From contig NZ_CP048263.1 of the NCBI RefSeq assembly GCF_019469165.1, positions 1,550,001 through 1,614,000 of the forward strand: a stretch of 64,000 nucleotides of DNA. Direction: 5' to 3'. The stretch is from Gilliamella sp. ESL0443. GTDB taxonomy: Bacteria; Pseudomonadota; Gammaproteobacteria; Enterobacterales; Orbaceae. Below, one piece after another: positions 40,492 to 50,380 of the stretch (its first letter is position 1; each line of letters begins with the position of its first letter). The position numbers and the translations under genes were made by a program. The notes under the pieces were generated by a model that did no database searches, was not told the origin of the DNA, and was given only the letters and a program-made list of their open reading frames with translations.

Positions 40492-42252
40492 CTAAAACTT
40501 AGGTGCTGATGGGCGACCCCGTTTTTTCGCAAAACCTTTATCCTTAGACTCAGGTTTACTACTTCTACTTCCACGCTTAGCTTCAGATGGTTTACCTGTA
40601 ACTAAACTCATTTTCATCGGTTGATTTAGCACTCTAACGCGCTCAAAGTGCTTAAGGATATCTTTAGGCATACCTTTTGGTAATTCTACTGTTGAATAAG
40701 TCTCGTAAAGTTTGATATTACCAATATAGCGACTACTAATATCAGCTTCATTGGCAATTGCACCAACAATATGGCGCACTTCAACACCGTTTTCTTTACC
40801 AATTTCAATACGGTACATATCCATCTCACCAACATCTCGACGCTCACGACGTTTTGGAGACTCACGATTATCGCCTCGTAAACGGCGCTCACCACTTCGA
40901 CCATCACGATACTCTCTTGTTGGTTTAAAGACCGGATCAGGAGGAAGAATTAACGGACGATCACTTTGTGCTAAACGTAACAGTGCAGTTGCAATCGTTT
41001 CAAGATCTGCACCACTATCAGCTTGGATTTGAGTTAATAACGATTGATACTGATCTAAATCCGCACTCTCAAGTTGTTGTTGAACTTGCTGAGTAAATTT
41101 AGCCAAACGACGTTTTTCAAGCAATTCTTTAGATGGTAGTGCCACTTCCGGAATGGGTTTCTTGATAGTTTGCTCAATATTTTTTAGCAAACGACGCTCA
41201 CGACTATCCACAAACAAAATCGCTCGCCCTGCTCGTCCAGCGCGCCCAGTTCGTCCGATACGATGAACATACGATTCAGAATCAAGTGTAATATCATAGT
41301 TAATTACTAAGCTAATACGCTCAACATCTAACCCTCGCGCTGCAACATCGGTTGCAATTAAAATATCTAACCGACCATTACGTAAACGATCGAGTGTTTG
41401 TTCTCGTAGTTGTTGCGTCATATCACCATTTAAGGCTGCACAACTATAACCGTGTTTTTCTAATACTTCTGCTACTTCTAAAGTTGCAGTTTTAGTACGC
41501 ACAAAAACAATCGCAGCATCAAAATCTTCAGCTTCTAAGAAGCGCACAATTGCTTCATTCTTACGCATACCGCGTACTAACCAATAGCTTTGATCAATAT
41601 CAGGAGCCGTTTGATTAGTCCCTTTGATTTGCACTTCTTTTGGATTATGCATAAAACGTTTAGTAATACGACGAATTGGGGCTGGCATAGTTGCTGAAAA
41701 CAGCGCCGTTTGATGCTCTTCTGGAATTGAAGCCATAATGCTTTCAACATCATCAATAAAGCCCATTCTTAGCATTTCATCAGCTTCATCTAATACTAAA
41801 CCTTTAAGATTAGAAAGATCTAAAGTCTTACGGTTTAAATGATCTAATAAACGACCAGGCGTCCCCACAACAATTTGAGGGCCTTGTTTTAATGCACGCA
41901 ATTGCACATCATAACGTTGACCACCATAAAGAGCTAATACTTTAACCCCTTTTACATATTTAGAATACTCAGCACAAGCATCAGCAACTTGAATAGCTAG
42001 CTCACGTGTTGGTGCTAAAACCAATAATTGTGGCGCTTTCAAATTAGCATCAATATTCATTAAAAAAGGGATTGAAAAGGCTGCAGTCTTACCACTACCT
42101 GTTTGAGCCATACCTAATACATCATTACCCTCTAAGAGTAAGGGAATACATTCAGCTTGGATTGGTGATGGTTTGGTAAAACCAAGATCATTTAATGCAT
42201 TAAGGATTTCCTCAGATAAACCAAGGTCAATAAAAGATATTTCTTTTGTCAT
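40492..42252 (-). CDS. deaD: Cold-shock DEAD-box RNA helicase DeaD (CsdA)
   Basis: DeaD unwinds RNA in 50S assembly and mRNA decay, especially in the cold. The motifs are AQTGSGKT (I), PTRELAIQ (Ia), DEAD with [14 protein letters not shown] (II), SATMP (III) and [13 protein letters not shown] (VI). The C-terminal RNA-binding fold (about 475-550) starts [21 protein letters not shown] basic Lys/Arg/Gly tail follows. Its 586 residues are shorter than E. coli's 629 through a shorter tail. It lies downstream of pnp and nlpI, as in E. coli. Confidence 0.96.
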   Translation of the reverse strand: MTKEISFIDLGLSEEILNALNDLGFTKPSPIQAECIPLLLEGNDVLGMAQTGSGKTAAFSIPFLMNIDANLKAPQLLVLAPTRELAIQVADACAEYSKYVKGVKVLALYGGQRYDVQLRALKQGPQIVVGTPGRLLDHLNRKTLDLSNLKGLVLDEADEMLRMGFIDDVESIMASIPEEHQTALFSATMPAPIRRITKRFMHNPKEVQIKGTNQTAPDIDQSYWLVRGMRKNEAIVRFLEAEDFDAAIVFVRTKTATLEVAEVLEKHGYSCAALNGDMTQQLREQTLDRLRNGRLDILIATDVAARGLDVERISLVINYDITLDSESYVHRIGRTGRAGRAGRAILFVDSRERRLLKNIEQTIKKPIPEVALPSKELLEKRRLAKFTQQVQQQLESADLDQYQSLLTQIQADSGADLETIATALLRLAQSDRPLILPPDPVFKPTREYRDGRSGERRLRGDNRESPKRRERRDVGEMDMYRIEIGKENGVEVRHIVGAIANEADISSRYIGNIKLYETYSTVELPKGMPKDILKHFERVRVLNQPMKMSLVTGKPSEAKRGSRSSKPESKDKGFAKKRGRPSAPKF

Positions 42253-42604
42253 GTAAACTCGCTTATAAATTTGCCTATATACGCTTAATATTTGGTTAGG
42301 ATTACATTTGATCGTTATTAATCAAGATAATTCATGAGGATTACTGCATACATCACAAATTATGACTATACCAAAATAAAGAAGCCTATATAAATTTATG
42401 CCAGCTCACTAAATTGAAAATTTACAACTCACCCCAATAACTAACAACCAATACTTACTCAATCAAATAGCCATTTATTCTAATGCAATTGATATTTGAA
42501 AAAATACAATTGATAAGAAACATGTAAAGAATCGAGAATATATTTTGGGCAAATCAGAACTACGCTATAACAATATTTTCACTTTTAAACTGGCATGACC
42601 CTTG
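42253..42604. other. 352-base deaD leader / nlpI-deaD spacer
   Basis: No protein gene is evident. The long spacer suggests an extended 5' leader for deaD, as is usual for cold-shock helicases. A direct repeat CAATTGATA occurs twice, about 20 bases apart, near 42487-42516. The deaD ATG has only a weak GCGAG ribosome site. Confidence 0.4.
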
Positions 42605-43456
42605 TTACTTTTCGTCAAGTAACTTAATTTCATAGAGCGCCTGTTGATGTTCAACAAAGTTATAAATATTATTTGCTAAAGCATATTTAAATAACATTTT
42701 GGCACGCTCACTGTTACCTTTACTCTGGTAATACTTACCTAAATAAAAGTAAGCTTCACAAAGGCGCTCGGCTAATTGCCGATCATTTTCAACACCTTGT
42801 TGAAGGTTTTGCATTAATTTAGATTCGCTTATCTTACCTAAATAAAATGCAATGATATTACTGCCATAACTCGATTTATCGTTAATAAGATCGTAACGTT
42901 TTTGTAGCTGAGTTAAGGCAGCTTGTTTATCTATTTCTTTTTCAATCAAATAAAGCCATAAAATCCGAATAGGCTCATTGACATCATATTTATAAAATTT
43001 TTCTGCATCAAGCTTTGCAGCTTGATAATGCCCTGTACGATACAGAGTTACTGCACGATTGAAATAGGCATAAGCATAAGATGAATCCAGCTCTAATGTT
43101 GTATTAAACGCCATCATCGCATTATCGAAATCACCGTCTCTTAACGCATAAGTACCCAGAAAATTATATACATCTGGAATTTCTGGGTTAAAGCTTAAAA
43201 GATGGTTAAAATCACTTTGTGCAAATGCTTTAAAACCTAATGAATCGTAAATAATTCCTCGTTCAAAAATAAGCTGCATCCTAGATGGGGTATCAAGATC
43301 GCGACTTGATAACTGCTGACTAATTTGCGCTATTTTCAATTCATCGTCATAGGTAACTTGCTCAGGAGCAACAAGTAACGGCTGAGAATTTGAACAACCT
43401 GACAAAATAATGACTGCAAGAATACAGCACAACATCCTCAGGTTGAATAATCTCAT
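42605..43456 (-). CDS. nlpI: Lipoprotein NlpI, TPR adaptor
   Basis: NlpI is an outer-membrane lipoprotein whose TPR repeats dock peptidoglycan hydrolases (MepS) to the protease Prc; prc is also in this window. The signal ends in the lipobox ILSGC (Cys near residue 21). TPR helices follow, such as PDVYNFLGTYALRDGDFDNAMMAF (about 92-115) and AYFNRAVTLYRTGHYQAA. Its 283 residues are close to E. coli's 294. It lies 25 bases downstream of pnp. Confidence 0.94.
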   Translation of the reverse strand: MRLFNLRMLCCILAVIILSGCSNSQPLLVAPEQVTYDDELKIAQISQQLSSRDLDTPSRMQLIFERGIIYDSLGFKAFAQSDFNHLLSFNPEIPDVYNFLGTYALRDGDFDNAMMAFNTTLELDSSYAYAYFNRAVTLYRTGHYQAAKLDAEKFYKYDVNEPIRILWLYLIEKEIDKQAALTQLQKRYDLINDKSSYGSNIIAFYLGKISESKLMQNLQQGVENDRQLAERLCEAYFYLGKYYQSKGNSERAKMLFKYALANNIYNFVEHQQALYEIKLLDEK

Positions 43457-43481
43457 TTTTTAACTCCTGGTGAATAATATC

Positions 43482-45596
43482 TTATTCAGCTGCTGGCTCA
43501 ACATCAGAATTCGGCTCAACAGCATCTTTCATACTTAAACGAATTCGACCTTGGCGATCAATTTCAAGTACTTTAACATTCACTTCTTGACCTACTTTCA
43601 AGTAGTCTGCAACTTTCTCAACACGGTGATCAGCAATTTGAGAAACATGAACAAGTCCCTCTTTACCACCAATAATTGATACAAAAGCACCGAAATCAAC
43701 AATACGGGTTACCTTACCAGTATAGATTTTACCAATTTCAACATCAGCAACTAAATTATTAATACGTTCGATTGCATCTTTAGCCTTATTGCCATCAGTT
43801 GCCGCAATTTTAACTGTACCATCATCAGTAATTTCAATGGTAGTACCAGTCTCTTCAGTTAGTGCACGAATCGTAGCACCACCTTTACCGATAATATCGC
43901 GTATTTTATCTGGATTAACATTCATCGTATAGATACGAGGAGCAAATTCAGAAATTTCCTGACGAGGTTTATTAATTGCTTGTTCCATCACCCCTAAAAT
44001 ATGCAAACGAGCACCTTTAGCTTGATTTAATGCAACTTGCATAATTTCTTTAGTGATACCTTCAATTTTGATATCCATTTGAAGTGCACTCACACCTTCA
44101 CGGGTACCAGCTACTTTGAAGTCCATATCACCTAGATGATCTTCATCACCTAAAATATCAGATAACACCACAAAGTTATCGCCTTCTTTCACAAGCCCCA
44201 TTGCGATACCTGCAACAGAAGACTTAATTGGCACACCTGCATCCATGAGCGCTAATGAAGCACCACAAACTGAAGCCATTGAAGAAGAACCATTAGATTC
44301 AGTAATCTCTGAAACCACACGAACAGTATATGGGAACTCTTCTTTACTTGGCATTACAGCAGCAACACCACGCTTAGCTAAACGACCATGACCAATTTCA
44401 CGACGTTTTGGCGAACCAACCATGCCAGTTTCACCTACTGAGTATGGAGGGAAGTTGTAGTGTAATAAGAATCGCTCAGTATACTCACCAGTTAACTCAT
44501 CAATAATCTGAGCGTCACGTTCAGTCCCCAAAGTTGCTGTCACTAGTGCTTGAGTTTCACCACGTGTAAATAAAGCACTGCCATGCGTTCTTGGCAATAC
44601 ATTGGTACGAATATCAAGCGCACGAATCATATCTTTTTCGCGACCATCAATACGTGGCTCACCAGCAATAACACGTTGACGAACGATTTGACTTTCTAAA
44701 TCAACAATAATATTGATAACTTCGTTTTCATCAAGCTCTTCGTCTTTCTCTTTAAGTACCGCTAACACTTCTTCTTTGATCAAATCGATTTGTGCATAAC
44801 GAGCTTGTTTTTCAGTGATACGATAAGCTTCACCTAAACGAGCTTTAGCTAACTCAGATACGGCATTAAACAGCTCTTCATTTTTAGCTGGTGCAACCCA
44901 ATCCCATTTTTCACAGTTCGCTTTCGCTACAAACTCATTAATATTATCAATAACAACTTGTTGTTGATCATGACCAAAAACCACCGCAGCTAACATCTGA
45001 TCTTCAGTTAACAAATCAGCTTCTGATTCAACCATTAACACGGCACTTTTGGTACCTGCAACAACCAAATCTAAACGGCTTGATGCTAGCTCTTTAACTG
45101 ATGGATTTAGCACAAACTCATCATTGATAAAACCAACACGTGCTGCACCAATTGGACCATGGAACGGTACGCCAGATAAACAAAGCGCAGCCGATGCACC
45201 AATCATCGCAACCAAATCAGGGCTAACATCTGGATTTACAGACACCACAGTTGCAATGATTTGAATCTCATTAACAAAACCCTCTGGGAATAAAGGACGA
45301 AGTGGACGGTCAATTAAACGAGCAATTAACGTTTCGCCTTCGCTCGGACGACCTTCTCGTTTAAAGAAACCACCTGGAATACGGCCTGCTGCATAAGTAC
45401 GTTCTTGATAGTTAACGGTTAAAGGAAAGAAGTCTTGCCCTTCTTTCACTTTCTTATTAGCTACTACAGTCACAAAAACCGCAGTATCGTCCATATTGAC
45501 CATAACCGCAGCTGTTGCTTGACGCGCCATAATACCCGTTTCTAATGTAACTGTATGACGACCATATTGAAATTTTTGATATGTCGGATTAAACAA
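43482..45596 (-). CDS. pnp: Polynucleotide phosphorylase
   Basis: PNPase degrades RNA 3'-5' phosphorolytically in the degradosome. Two RNase PH cores are present (GTLPGGFF-like [32 protein letters not shown]). A KH domain ([19 protein letters not shown]) and an S1 domain ([27 protein letters not shown], read in parts) follow. Its 704 residues compare with 711. The leader upstream holds large stem-loops of the type cut by RNase III for autoregulation. Confidence 0.97.
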   Translation of the reverse strand: MFNPTYQKFQYGRHTVTLETGIMARQATAAVMVNMDDTAVFVTVVANKKVKEGQDFFPLTVNYQERTYAAGRIPGGFFKREGRPSEGETLIARLIDRPLRPLFPEGFVNEIQIIATVVSVNPDVSPDLVAMIGASAALCLSGVPFHGPIGAARVGFINDEFVLNPSVKELASSRLDLVVAGTKSAVLMVESEADLLTEDQMLAAVVFGHDQQQVVIDNINEFVAKANCEKWDWVAPAKNEELFNAVSELAKARLGEAYRITEKQARYAQIDLIKEEVLAVLKEKDEELDENEVINIIVDLESQIVRQRVIAGEPRIDGREKDMIRALDIRTNVLPRTHGSALFTRGETQALVTATLGTERDAQIIDELTGEYTERFLLHYNFPPYSVGETGMVGSPKRREIGHGRLAKRGVAAVMPSKEEFPYTVRVVSEITESNGSSSMASVCGASLALMDAGVPIKSSVAGIAMGLVKEGDNFVVLSDILGDEDHLGDMDFKVAGTREGVSALQMDIKIEGITKEIMQVALNQAKGARLHILGVMEQAINKPRQEISEFAPRIYTMNVNPDKIRDIIGKGGATIRALTEETGTTIEITDDGTVKIAATDGNKAKDAIERINNLVADVEIGKIYTGKVTRIVDFGAFVSIIGGKEGLVHVSQIADHRVEKVADYLKVGQEVNVKVLEIDRQGRIRLSMKDAVEPNSDVEPAAE

Positions 45597-45622
45597 AATA
45601 AATTCCTCTTGTTATAAATCAT

Positions 45623-45791
45623 GTTGAAGTTTGATATTTCGACAGGAAGCAGCGCAATGCTGGAACATATTGATACACACTTCAACCATGTGGGGGATAC
45701 TCAACAAAAGATTATTTCACTGTCACGACTAATGACAAATCTATAAATTATAGAGCTCTCATTAGTCGCGCGAAACATGAGACATAATCTT
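45623..45791 (-). promoter_or_regulatory. Structured pnp leader: RNase III-type double hairpin
   Basis: Two long stem-loops lie between rpsO and pnp. The proximal one pairs 45623-45630 with 45679-45686 (GTTGAAGT / ACTTCAAC) with further internal pairing. The distal one pairs AAGATTAT (45708-45715) with ATAATCTT (45784-45791) and CGACTAATGA (45726-45735) with TCATTAGTCG (45759-45768). E. coli pnp mRNA has such structures, cut by RNase III before PNPase represses its own translation. The same role here is inferred from position. Confidence 0.72.
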
Positions 45792-45871
45792 CTATTTTTA
45801 TTAATTTTTCTCTACAAAGCAATTAAACATGCTTTTCGAGCTCAGCATTATAGCAAAGCCCTAAATTTATA

Positions 45872-45899
45872 CAACGAAAAAGAGGCCTAAGCCTCTTTT
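45872..45899 (-). terminator. rpsO terminator
   Basis: AAAAGAGGC (45878-45886) pairs with GCCTCTTTT (45891-45899), with a T-run on the minus strand. It is 14 bases beyond the rpsO stop and probably allows partial read-through to pnp, as in E. coli. Confidence 0.88.
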
Positions 45900-45913
45900 C
45901 AAGTAGATAAATA

Positions 45914-46183
45914 TTAGCGACGTAAACCTAGTTTTTGAATCAACTGGTTATAACGGTCAAAGTCTGTACGACGTAAATAATCTAATAATTTACGACGGCT
46001 AGAAACCATACGTAATAAACCACGACGGCTATGGTGATCTTTCTTATGCTCAGAAAAATGACCTTGTAAATCATTAATACGCGCAGTTAAAAGAGCGACT
46101 TGAACTTCAGTTGAACCAGTGTCGTTAGTACCACGACCATATTCAGCAACGATTTTCGCTTTTGCTTCTACAGTTAGAGACAT
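45914..46183 (-). CDS. rpsO: 30S ribosomal protein S15
   Basis: S15 is a primary 16S rRNA-binding protein of the 30S platform. The 89 residues are full length and typical: [28 protein letters not shown] (given in part), [25 protein letters not shown], and the ending [12 protein letters not shown]. It is the first gene of rpsO-pnp-nlpI-deaD. AAGAGG lies before the ATG on the minus strand. Confidence 0.98.
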   Translation of the reverse strand: MSLTVEAKAKIVAEYGRGTNDTGSTEVQVALLTARINDLQGHFSEHKKDHHSRRGLLRMVSSRRKLLDYLRRTDFDRYNQLIQKLGLRR

Positions 46184-46329
46184 AATAAACCTCTTAAAAT
46201 AAATAAAAAAATGGAATGACCGATCTCTAATTCAGACATTCCTCGGTATTCATATAATCAATATATGAATTGTGCGCAATTATACTGGAATTTATTGAAA
46301 TAGCAATTTGATTTAGTAATTTAAAACGC

Positions 46330-47253
46330 TTATTTAAGTTTAAAACCATATTCTTCTTGGATAAGCTTTTTCAACGCTTCAATATAATTTTGCGCCGACA
46401 AACTTAATTGCGCTTTTTGCGAAGTTATCCAACCGATTAAAATCTTCTCATCAACGGCTAAAGGAATAGACAAAATATCCGAACCATTCAAATCAGTACT
46501 GAGCACGCCAGTACTAATTGTATAACCATTTAACCCATGCAATAAATTAAACAACGTCGCTCTGTCACTTACATGAATACTTTTCTTATGATAGACGGTA
46601 CTTAAAATCTCTTCCGAAAAATAAAAAGAGTTATATTCACCCTGTTCAAAAGAGAGATATGGAAAATCCTCCAAATCTTCAAGCGTCAACGACTTCATAG
46701 CAGCTAAAGGATGATGGGTGCTAATAAACACATGAGGATCGGCTTCAAACAAAGGATTAAAAGTAAGACGATGCTCTTTAAGCAGTCGCAAAATAACCTT
46801 TTGATTAAAATCGGTCAGATACAAAATACCCACTTCACTACGCAAATTGGCAACATCAGTAATAATGTCGTAAGTCCGCGTTTCACGTAAGGTAAACTCA
46901 TATTCATCTGTATGATTCTTCTTGATTAAATTAACAAACGCATTAACTGCAAACGCATAATGTTGCGTTGAAATACTGCATAACTGCTTAGAGGGTTCTT
47001 TTTTTGAAAAATGTTGCTCCAACAATTGAGCTTGATCTAAAACCTGCTTAGCATACCCCAAAAATTCCACACCATCAGCCGAAAGTGAAACCCCTTTTGA
47101 TGTTCTTACAAAAATCTCGATACCGAATTCGGCTTCCAAATCCTTAACCGCAGTAGAAAGACTAGGCTGAGTAATATAAAGATTCTTAGCAGCCTCATTA
47201 ATCGAGCCTGAGCGAGCTATTTCTAAAATGTAACGTAATTGTTGAAGTTTCAT
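46330..47253 (-). CDS. LysR-family transcription regulator
   Basis: A LysR regulator of unknown target. The N-terminal winged helix (residues 1-60) reads LQQLRYILEIARSGSINEAAKNLYITQPSLSTAVKDLE (given in part), followed by a linker helix and an effector domain to residue 307. The style of the effector domain (ETRTYDIITDVANLRSEVGILYLTDFNQKV) recalls LysR proteins of Firmicutes more than the common enteric ones, so transfer is possible but unproven. No divergent target gene is present: the upstream side is AT-rich DNA and then the CRISPR array. Confidence 0.85.
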   Translation of the reverse strand: MKLQQLRYILEIARSGSINEAAKNLYITQPSLSTAVKDLEAEFGIEIFVRTSKGVSLSADGVEFLGYAKQVLDQAQLLEQHFSKKEPSKQLCSISTQHYAFAVNAFVNLIKKNHTDEYEFTLRETRTYDIITDVANLRSEVGILYLTDFNQKVILRLLKEHRLTFNPLFEADPHVFISTHHPLAAMKSLTLEDLEDFPYLSFEQGEYNSFYFSEEILSTVYHKKSIHVSDRATLFNLLHGLNGYTISTGVLSTDLNGSDILSIPLAVDEKILIGWITSQKAQLSLSAQNYIEALKKLIQEEYGFKLK

Positions 47254-47570
47254 GGCATCACTTAATGGATTGTTATAAGCAAATCATTTTGCAATATAAA
47301 TTTAACTATATATTAAATATAATTATATGTGCAGTAAAAACTATAGCTCAAAAATCCAATTTAACAAAATAGATAGACTGTTTAATTTAATATAGCATTT
47401 TGTTTACAATATAATTCATTGCTGTTATTCACCTTTGGATCGTCGATAATTATCATACTCATCAATTATCTAGTATCAATATATCTTACCAGTTTCCTAT
47501 ATAGATACCACAATGATAACAAATCACTTCTTCAATTTAGTAATTAAATAAATTTTTACTGAATTTTGTA
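47254..47570. other. AT-rich region between lysR and the CRISPR array
   Basis: 317 bases without a credible gene. It is very AT-rich and should hold the lysR promoter next to 47254. It is the leader-distal flank of the array, and I saw no cas fragment or IS end in it. Confidence 0.5.
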
Positions 47571-48210
47571 CGATTTATCCCTATGTATATAGGGAACACG
47601 TACTGAAATAGGGTGCGACGTGAATGGTATGCCGGTTTATCCCTATGTATATAGGGAACACTTAAAAAAGCCGTCATTTAGACGGCTAAACTGCGGTTTA
47701 TCCCTATGTATATAGGGAACACATATCATCAGACAAAAAAGTAAGTCCGGTGCTCGGTTTATCCCTATGTATATAGGGAACACTTTATTAAAAATCTTCA
47801 AACCATATTGAGTTTCGGTTTATCCCTATGTATATAGGGAACACGTTGCTCAGTAATGTAGCAATTACATGTAAATCGGTTTATCCCTATGTATATAGGG
47901 AACACTCCCACGCCCACGCAAATTACTATTTTTTTGCCGGTTTATCCCTATGTATATAGGGAACACAACAGAGTTAGCTGAACGATTAAATTTGCCTGCG
48001 GTTTATCCCTATGTATATAGGGAACACTTCGAACCAGTCGCAAAGCTCGTTTTCTATTGCGGTTTATCCCTATGTATATAGGGAACACTCAATTATTACC
48101 CTAGCATCATTTAAAGTCCGCGGTTTATCCCTATGTATATAGGGAACACCGTCTTTTACAATAGAACGTGCAGCCCAGTTTCGGTTTATCCCTATGTATA
48201 TAGGGAACAC
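47571..48210 (-). CRISPR. Type I-E-like CRISPR array, 11 repeats and 10 spacers
   Basis: Eleven 29-base repeats start at 47571, 47633, 47694, 47755, 47816, 47877, 47938, 47999, 48060, 48121 and 48182. The period is 61 (62 for the first interval). Spacers are 32 bases, except the leftmost at 33. On the minus strand each repeat starts GTGTTCCC and ends GGGATAAACCG, as in E. coli type I-E. The E. coli stem CCCCGC/GCGGGG is replaced by CCCTAT/ATAGGG, still fully paired. The 3' handle ATAAACCG is kept. The leftmost repeat has one change (ATAAATCG), so it is the old, leader-distal end and transcription runs right to left. No cas gene lies in the window. Confidence 0.97.
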
Positions 48211-48300
48211 TCTTATTATAACCAATTGTTTTATAATTAAAATATTAACCTGGATTTTTCTACCAACTTTTTTGTGTTTTTTTATATCTAAGATAATAAT
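48211..48300 (-). promoter_or_regulatory. CRISPR leader, E. coli I-E-like
   Basis: Read on the minus strand, the DNA entering the first repeat contains GTTGGTAGA (about 48261-48269), an AT-rich stretch, and GGTTATAATAAGA directly against the repeat. From memory the E. coli I-E leader has GTTGGTAGA at a similar distance and GGTTATGTTTAGA at the junction, so the adaptation signals look preserved. A promoter should lie further right; none is clear. Confidence 0.65.
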
Positions 48301-48522
48301 CATAACAACAAAGATATAGTGCTACAGTTTTGTACAAGAAATTTAAGAAATATTTATGGTTTAGAAGAAGATATTTAATATGAAATTATTCAATATCAAA
48401 TAATTTTTGTAAAAAAGATTGAGGAGTGTATACCGTTTCATTTTTGTAGTCTTTTAACTTCAACTACAAAACAACAACAAGTTTGTTATGAAAACCCTAC
48501 TTATTAGTATAAAACGGAATAA
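48301..48522. other. Spacer between CRISPR leader and yfcA
   Basis: 222 bases without a credible gene. A 9-base inverted repeat TTTTGTAGT / ACTACAAAA lies at 48442-48471 and may be the weak yfcA 3' hairpin; it lacks a T-run. I found no recognisable cas1 or cas2 remnant by eye. Confidence 0.45.
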
Positions 48523-49275
48523 CTAAAAGAAGTTTTCATAGATGAGTTTGATACTCATAATAGTGGAAACGGTAATAAGCATTGGTCTTATCAATTTTCG
48601 CCCTTTAGCGATAACCATTTTGGCCCCTAATCTTGCGCCAATAAATTGACCAACAAGCATAACAAGACCAATTGACCATACCACTTCTCCACCAACAATA
48701 AAAAAGATTAAGCCCGCTAAGTTAGAGGTAAAATTGAGTACTTTGGTATGTGCAGTGGCTTTGGTTAAATTAAAACCGGCAAGGGTGATATAGGCGAGTG
48801 CGTAAAATGAGCCAGCTCCGGGCCCAAAAAAACCGTCATAAAATCCGATAGCTAATGCTGGTAATAAGGCGAATTGGATTATGGTTAGACGACTTTTACG
48901 GTCATTTTCCCCAATGGTCGGGGAGAGTAAGAAATAGAGCCCAACACTAATAGTTAAGATCGGTAAGAGTAATTTTAAGAAGTCAGCTTGTATATGCATG
49001 ACGGATAATGTGCCAAGCGCCGAGCCAATAAAGGCACAGGTAATTGCGAATTTTTGCTGTTTTAAATCAACCATGCGTTCACGAATAAAGTAAAGGCTGG
49101 CAGAGAAAGATCCCCCAGTACTTTGTAATTTATTGGTGGCTAAAGCGCTGGCTGGCGGTAAGCCAACCGCCAAAAGTGCCGGTACCGTTAATAGCCCACC
49201 GCCACCAGCGATAGAATCAATAAAACCAGCCAACATGGCTATAAAAAAAAGTAAAGCCAGTAATTCGTAACTCAT
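48523..49275 (-). CDS. yfcA: YfcA-like TSUP (TauE/SafE) membrane transporter
   Basis: A putative sulfite or organosulfonate exporter of the inner membrane. The TauE/SafE signature near the start is GFIDSIAGGGGLLTVPALLA. The central repeat IGFYDGFFGPGAGSFYALAYITLAGFNLTKATAHTK (given in part) and about eight helices in 250 residues fit the family. The yfcA-aroC-prmB order matches E. coli except that mepA is missing between yfcA and aroC. The substrate is unknown. Confidence 0.9.
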   Translation of the reverse strand: MSYELLALLFFIAMLAGFIDSIAGGGGLLTVPALLAVGLPPASALATNKLQSTGGSFSASLYFIRERMVDLKQQKFAITCAFIGSALGTLSVMHIQADFLKLLLPILTISVGLYFLLSPTIGENDRKSRLTIIQFALLPALAIGFYDGFFGPGAGSFYALAYITLAGFNLTKATAHTKVLNFTSNLAGLIFFIVGGEVVWSIGLVMLVGQFIGARLGAKMVIAKGRKLIRPMLITVSTIMSIKLIYENFF

Positions 49276-49277
49276 GA

Positions 49278-50345
49278 TTATTTTACATCACTACATTGTG
49301 CTCGATGTCGAAGATAATGATCCATTAAAACAATTGCAACCATTGCTTCAGCAATTGGTACTGCTCGGATCCCCACACAAGGATCATGTCGACCATGCGT
49401 CGATACTTCAACGCTATCACCATAAACATTAATCGACTGCCCGGCAATTTCAATACTTGGCGTAGGTTTTAAAGCAATACTTGCCAAAATGGTTTGCCCG
49501 GAGCTAATACCGCCTAAAATACCGCCAGCATGATTAGATAAAAAACCTTCAGGGGTAATTTCATCACGATTTTCACTTCCGCGTTTGTTGACAGTAGCAA
49601 ATCCGTCGCCTATTTCAACGCCTTTGACGGCATTGATGCTCATTAGGGCATGGGCAAGATCGGCGTCGAGTTTGTCAAAGACTGGTTCTCCTAACCCTAC
49701 TGGCACATGCTCAGCCACTATACAAACTTTAGCACCGATAGAATCACCCTCTTTTTTTAGTTTTCTTAGTAATTCATCAAGAGCTTGCAATTTGCTTTCA
49801 TCAGGGCAAAAGAAAGGATTTTGGTCTACTTGTTGCCAATCTTTTAGTTGGCACTCGATATCACCCATTTGAGCTAAATAGCCGCGAATAGTGATACCCA
49901 GTTTTTCATGTAAATATTTTTTAGCAATAGCACCTGCAGCAACTCGCATGGCGGTTTCACGAGCTGATGATCGACCGCCACCACGATAATCACGAATTCC
50001 GTATTTTTTTTGGTAGGTGTAGTCAGCATGACTAGGTCTGAAGATATCTTTTATTTTGCTATAATCTTGCGAACGTTGGTCAGTATTTTCAATAAGTAAT
50101 CCAATGCTGGTTCCTGTAGTTACCCCTTCAAATACACCTGAAAGAATTTTTACTTGATCCGCTTCGCGACGCTGAGTTGTGTAGCGAGATGATCCTGGGC
50201 GACGACGATCAAGGTCATGTTGCATATCGGATTCGTTTAAACTCAGTCCTGGTGGTACACCATCGACAATGCATCCTAATGCAATGCCATGTGATTCACC
50301 AAAGGTAGTGACTTTAAATAATTTACCAATTGAATTTCCTGCCAT
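49278..50345 (-). CDS. aroC: Chorismate synthase
   Basis: AroC forms chorismate from EPSP with reduced FMN, the last shikimate step. The signatures are [18 protein letters not shown] (residues about 15-32), [38 protein letters not shown], the central [22 protein letters not shown] (given in part) and [21 protein letters not shown]. Its 355 residues are near E. coli's 361. It lies 2 bases upstream of yfcA and 35 downstream of prmB. Confidence 0.97.
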   Translation of the reverse strand: MAGNSIGKLFKVTTFGESHGIALGCIVDGVPPGLSLNESDMQHDLDRRRPGSSRYTTQRREADQVKILSGVFEGVTTGTSIGLLIENTDQRSQDYSKIKDIFRPSHADYTYQKKYGIRDYRGGGRSSARETAMRVAAGAIAKKYLHEKLGITIRGYLAQMGDIECQLKDWQQVDQNPFFCPDESKLQALDELLRKLKKEGDSIGAKVCIVAEHVPVGLGEPVFDKLDADLAHALMSINAVKGVEIGDGFATVNKRGSENRDEITPEGFLSNHAGGILGGISSGQTILASIALKPTPSIEIAGQSINVYGDSVEVSTHGRHDPCVGIRAVPIAEAMVAIVLMDHYLRHRAQCSDVK

Positions 50346-50380
50346 AGTTCTCTATTCCGATTTTATTTTTTATATTTAAT

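Noticed and set aside
48070-48303. 77-codon minus-strand open frame across the end of the CRISPR array
   Set aside because: It is made of repeat and spacer DNA (the repeat reads VFPIYIGINR); no ribosome site and clearly an artefact of the array.
48301-48522. Possible cas1 or cas2 remnant between leader and yfcA
   Set aside because: Short open stretches (for example RNIYGLEEDI) do not match Cas protein motifs; too short to support a pseudogene.
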